This document shows positions 32,913-32,950 of a stretch of 32,950 bases of DNA, one piece after another. Under the pieces are notes generated by a model, which saw only the letters and a program-made list of their open reading frames with translations, was not told where the DNA came from and ran no database searches. A program made the translations under genes and the position numbers. Position 1 is the stretch's first letter, and the number at the start of each line of letters is the position of its first letter. This DNA is from an uncultured Moraxella sp. (GTDB lineage: Bacteria; Pseudomonadota; Gammaproteobacteria; Pseudomonadales; Moraxellaceae). Where the stretch lies: contig CAKAQU010000003.1 in assembly GCA_916720335.1 (NCBI GenBank), forward strand, positions 1 through 32,950, in the 5' to 3' direction.

Positions 32913-32950
32913 AGGACTAATTAGGAACTAGTCTTTTACGCTAGCAACAA

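Noticed and set aside
1..32950. CRISPR arrays, insertion sequences, tRNA or rRNA genes
   Set aside because: No regularly spaced repeats, transposase frames, terminal inverted repeats or cloverleaf-type segments were seen anywhere in the window.

Overview
The window is an AT-rich (about 40% GC by eye) chromosomal segment of a gammaproteobacterium. The family Moraxellaceae (Moraxella or a close relative) fits best. The evidence is indirect: a Pseudomonas-type HemB with the metal site of the Mg-dependent class, the metX-metW pair, an IlvI carrying the GEGS thiamine-diphosphate motif common in Pseudomonadales, glycine-zipper lipoproteins, and A/T-biased codons throughout. I see no phage, transposon, CRISPR array, rRNA or tRNA. 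The gene content is mostly core metabolism plus two accessory-looking clusters.

Layout. 1-5700: nadE (NAD synthesis), two tandem glycine-zipper lipoprotein paralogues, the etfB-etfA electron-transfer flavoprotein operon, a cold-shock protein with a long leader, and a small unknown membrane protein. 5900-9700: branched-chain amino acid genes ilvI-ilvH (TAATG overlap) followed by ilvC, both with leaders that could fold as attenuators. 9700-12300: an nnr (NAD(P)H-hydrate repair) and ruvB unit. 12500-14320: an unknown secreted protein and a D,D-carboxypeptidase. 14450-17300: hemB behind a strong Fur-box match, then two overlapping polymerase-beta-type nucleotidyltransferase genes of the YcgL/RlaP family (PF10127). 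The first of these is broken by one missing A. 17460-19330: metX-metW. 19500-24800: a Sel1-repeat protein, a DUF454 protein, heme oxygenase, an EamA/RarD transporter, a compact UvrD-like helicase and a CoA-type Nudix hydrolase.

24800-32200 (minus strand) is one tightly packed seven-gene operon, read RDD - SpoIIM/DUF95 - polytopic membrane protein - DUF4129 - DUF4350 - MoxR AAA+ ATPase - DUF58. Upstream of it lies a degraded DUF805 pseudogene, behind what looks like the original operon promoter. The set recurs in many bacteria but its biochemical role is not settled. It looks like an ATPase and vWA-like adaptor acting on an inner-membrane complex.

How the genes connect. hemB (heme synthesis, probable Fur control) and heme oxygenase (heme breakdown) sit in the same neighbourhood but not in one operon. 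The ilv genes form one pathway in two transcription blocks. The two most open biological questions are the nucleotidyltransferase pair and the MoxR operon. All calls come from reading translations and motifs by eye; no database search was run.
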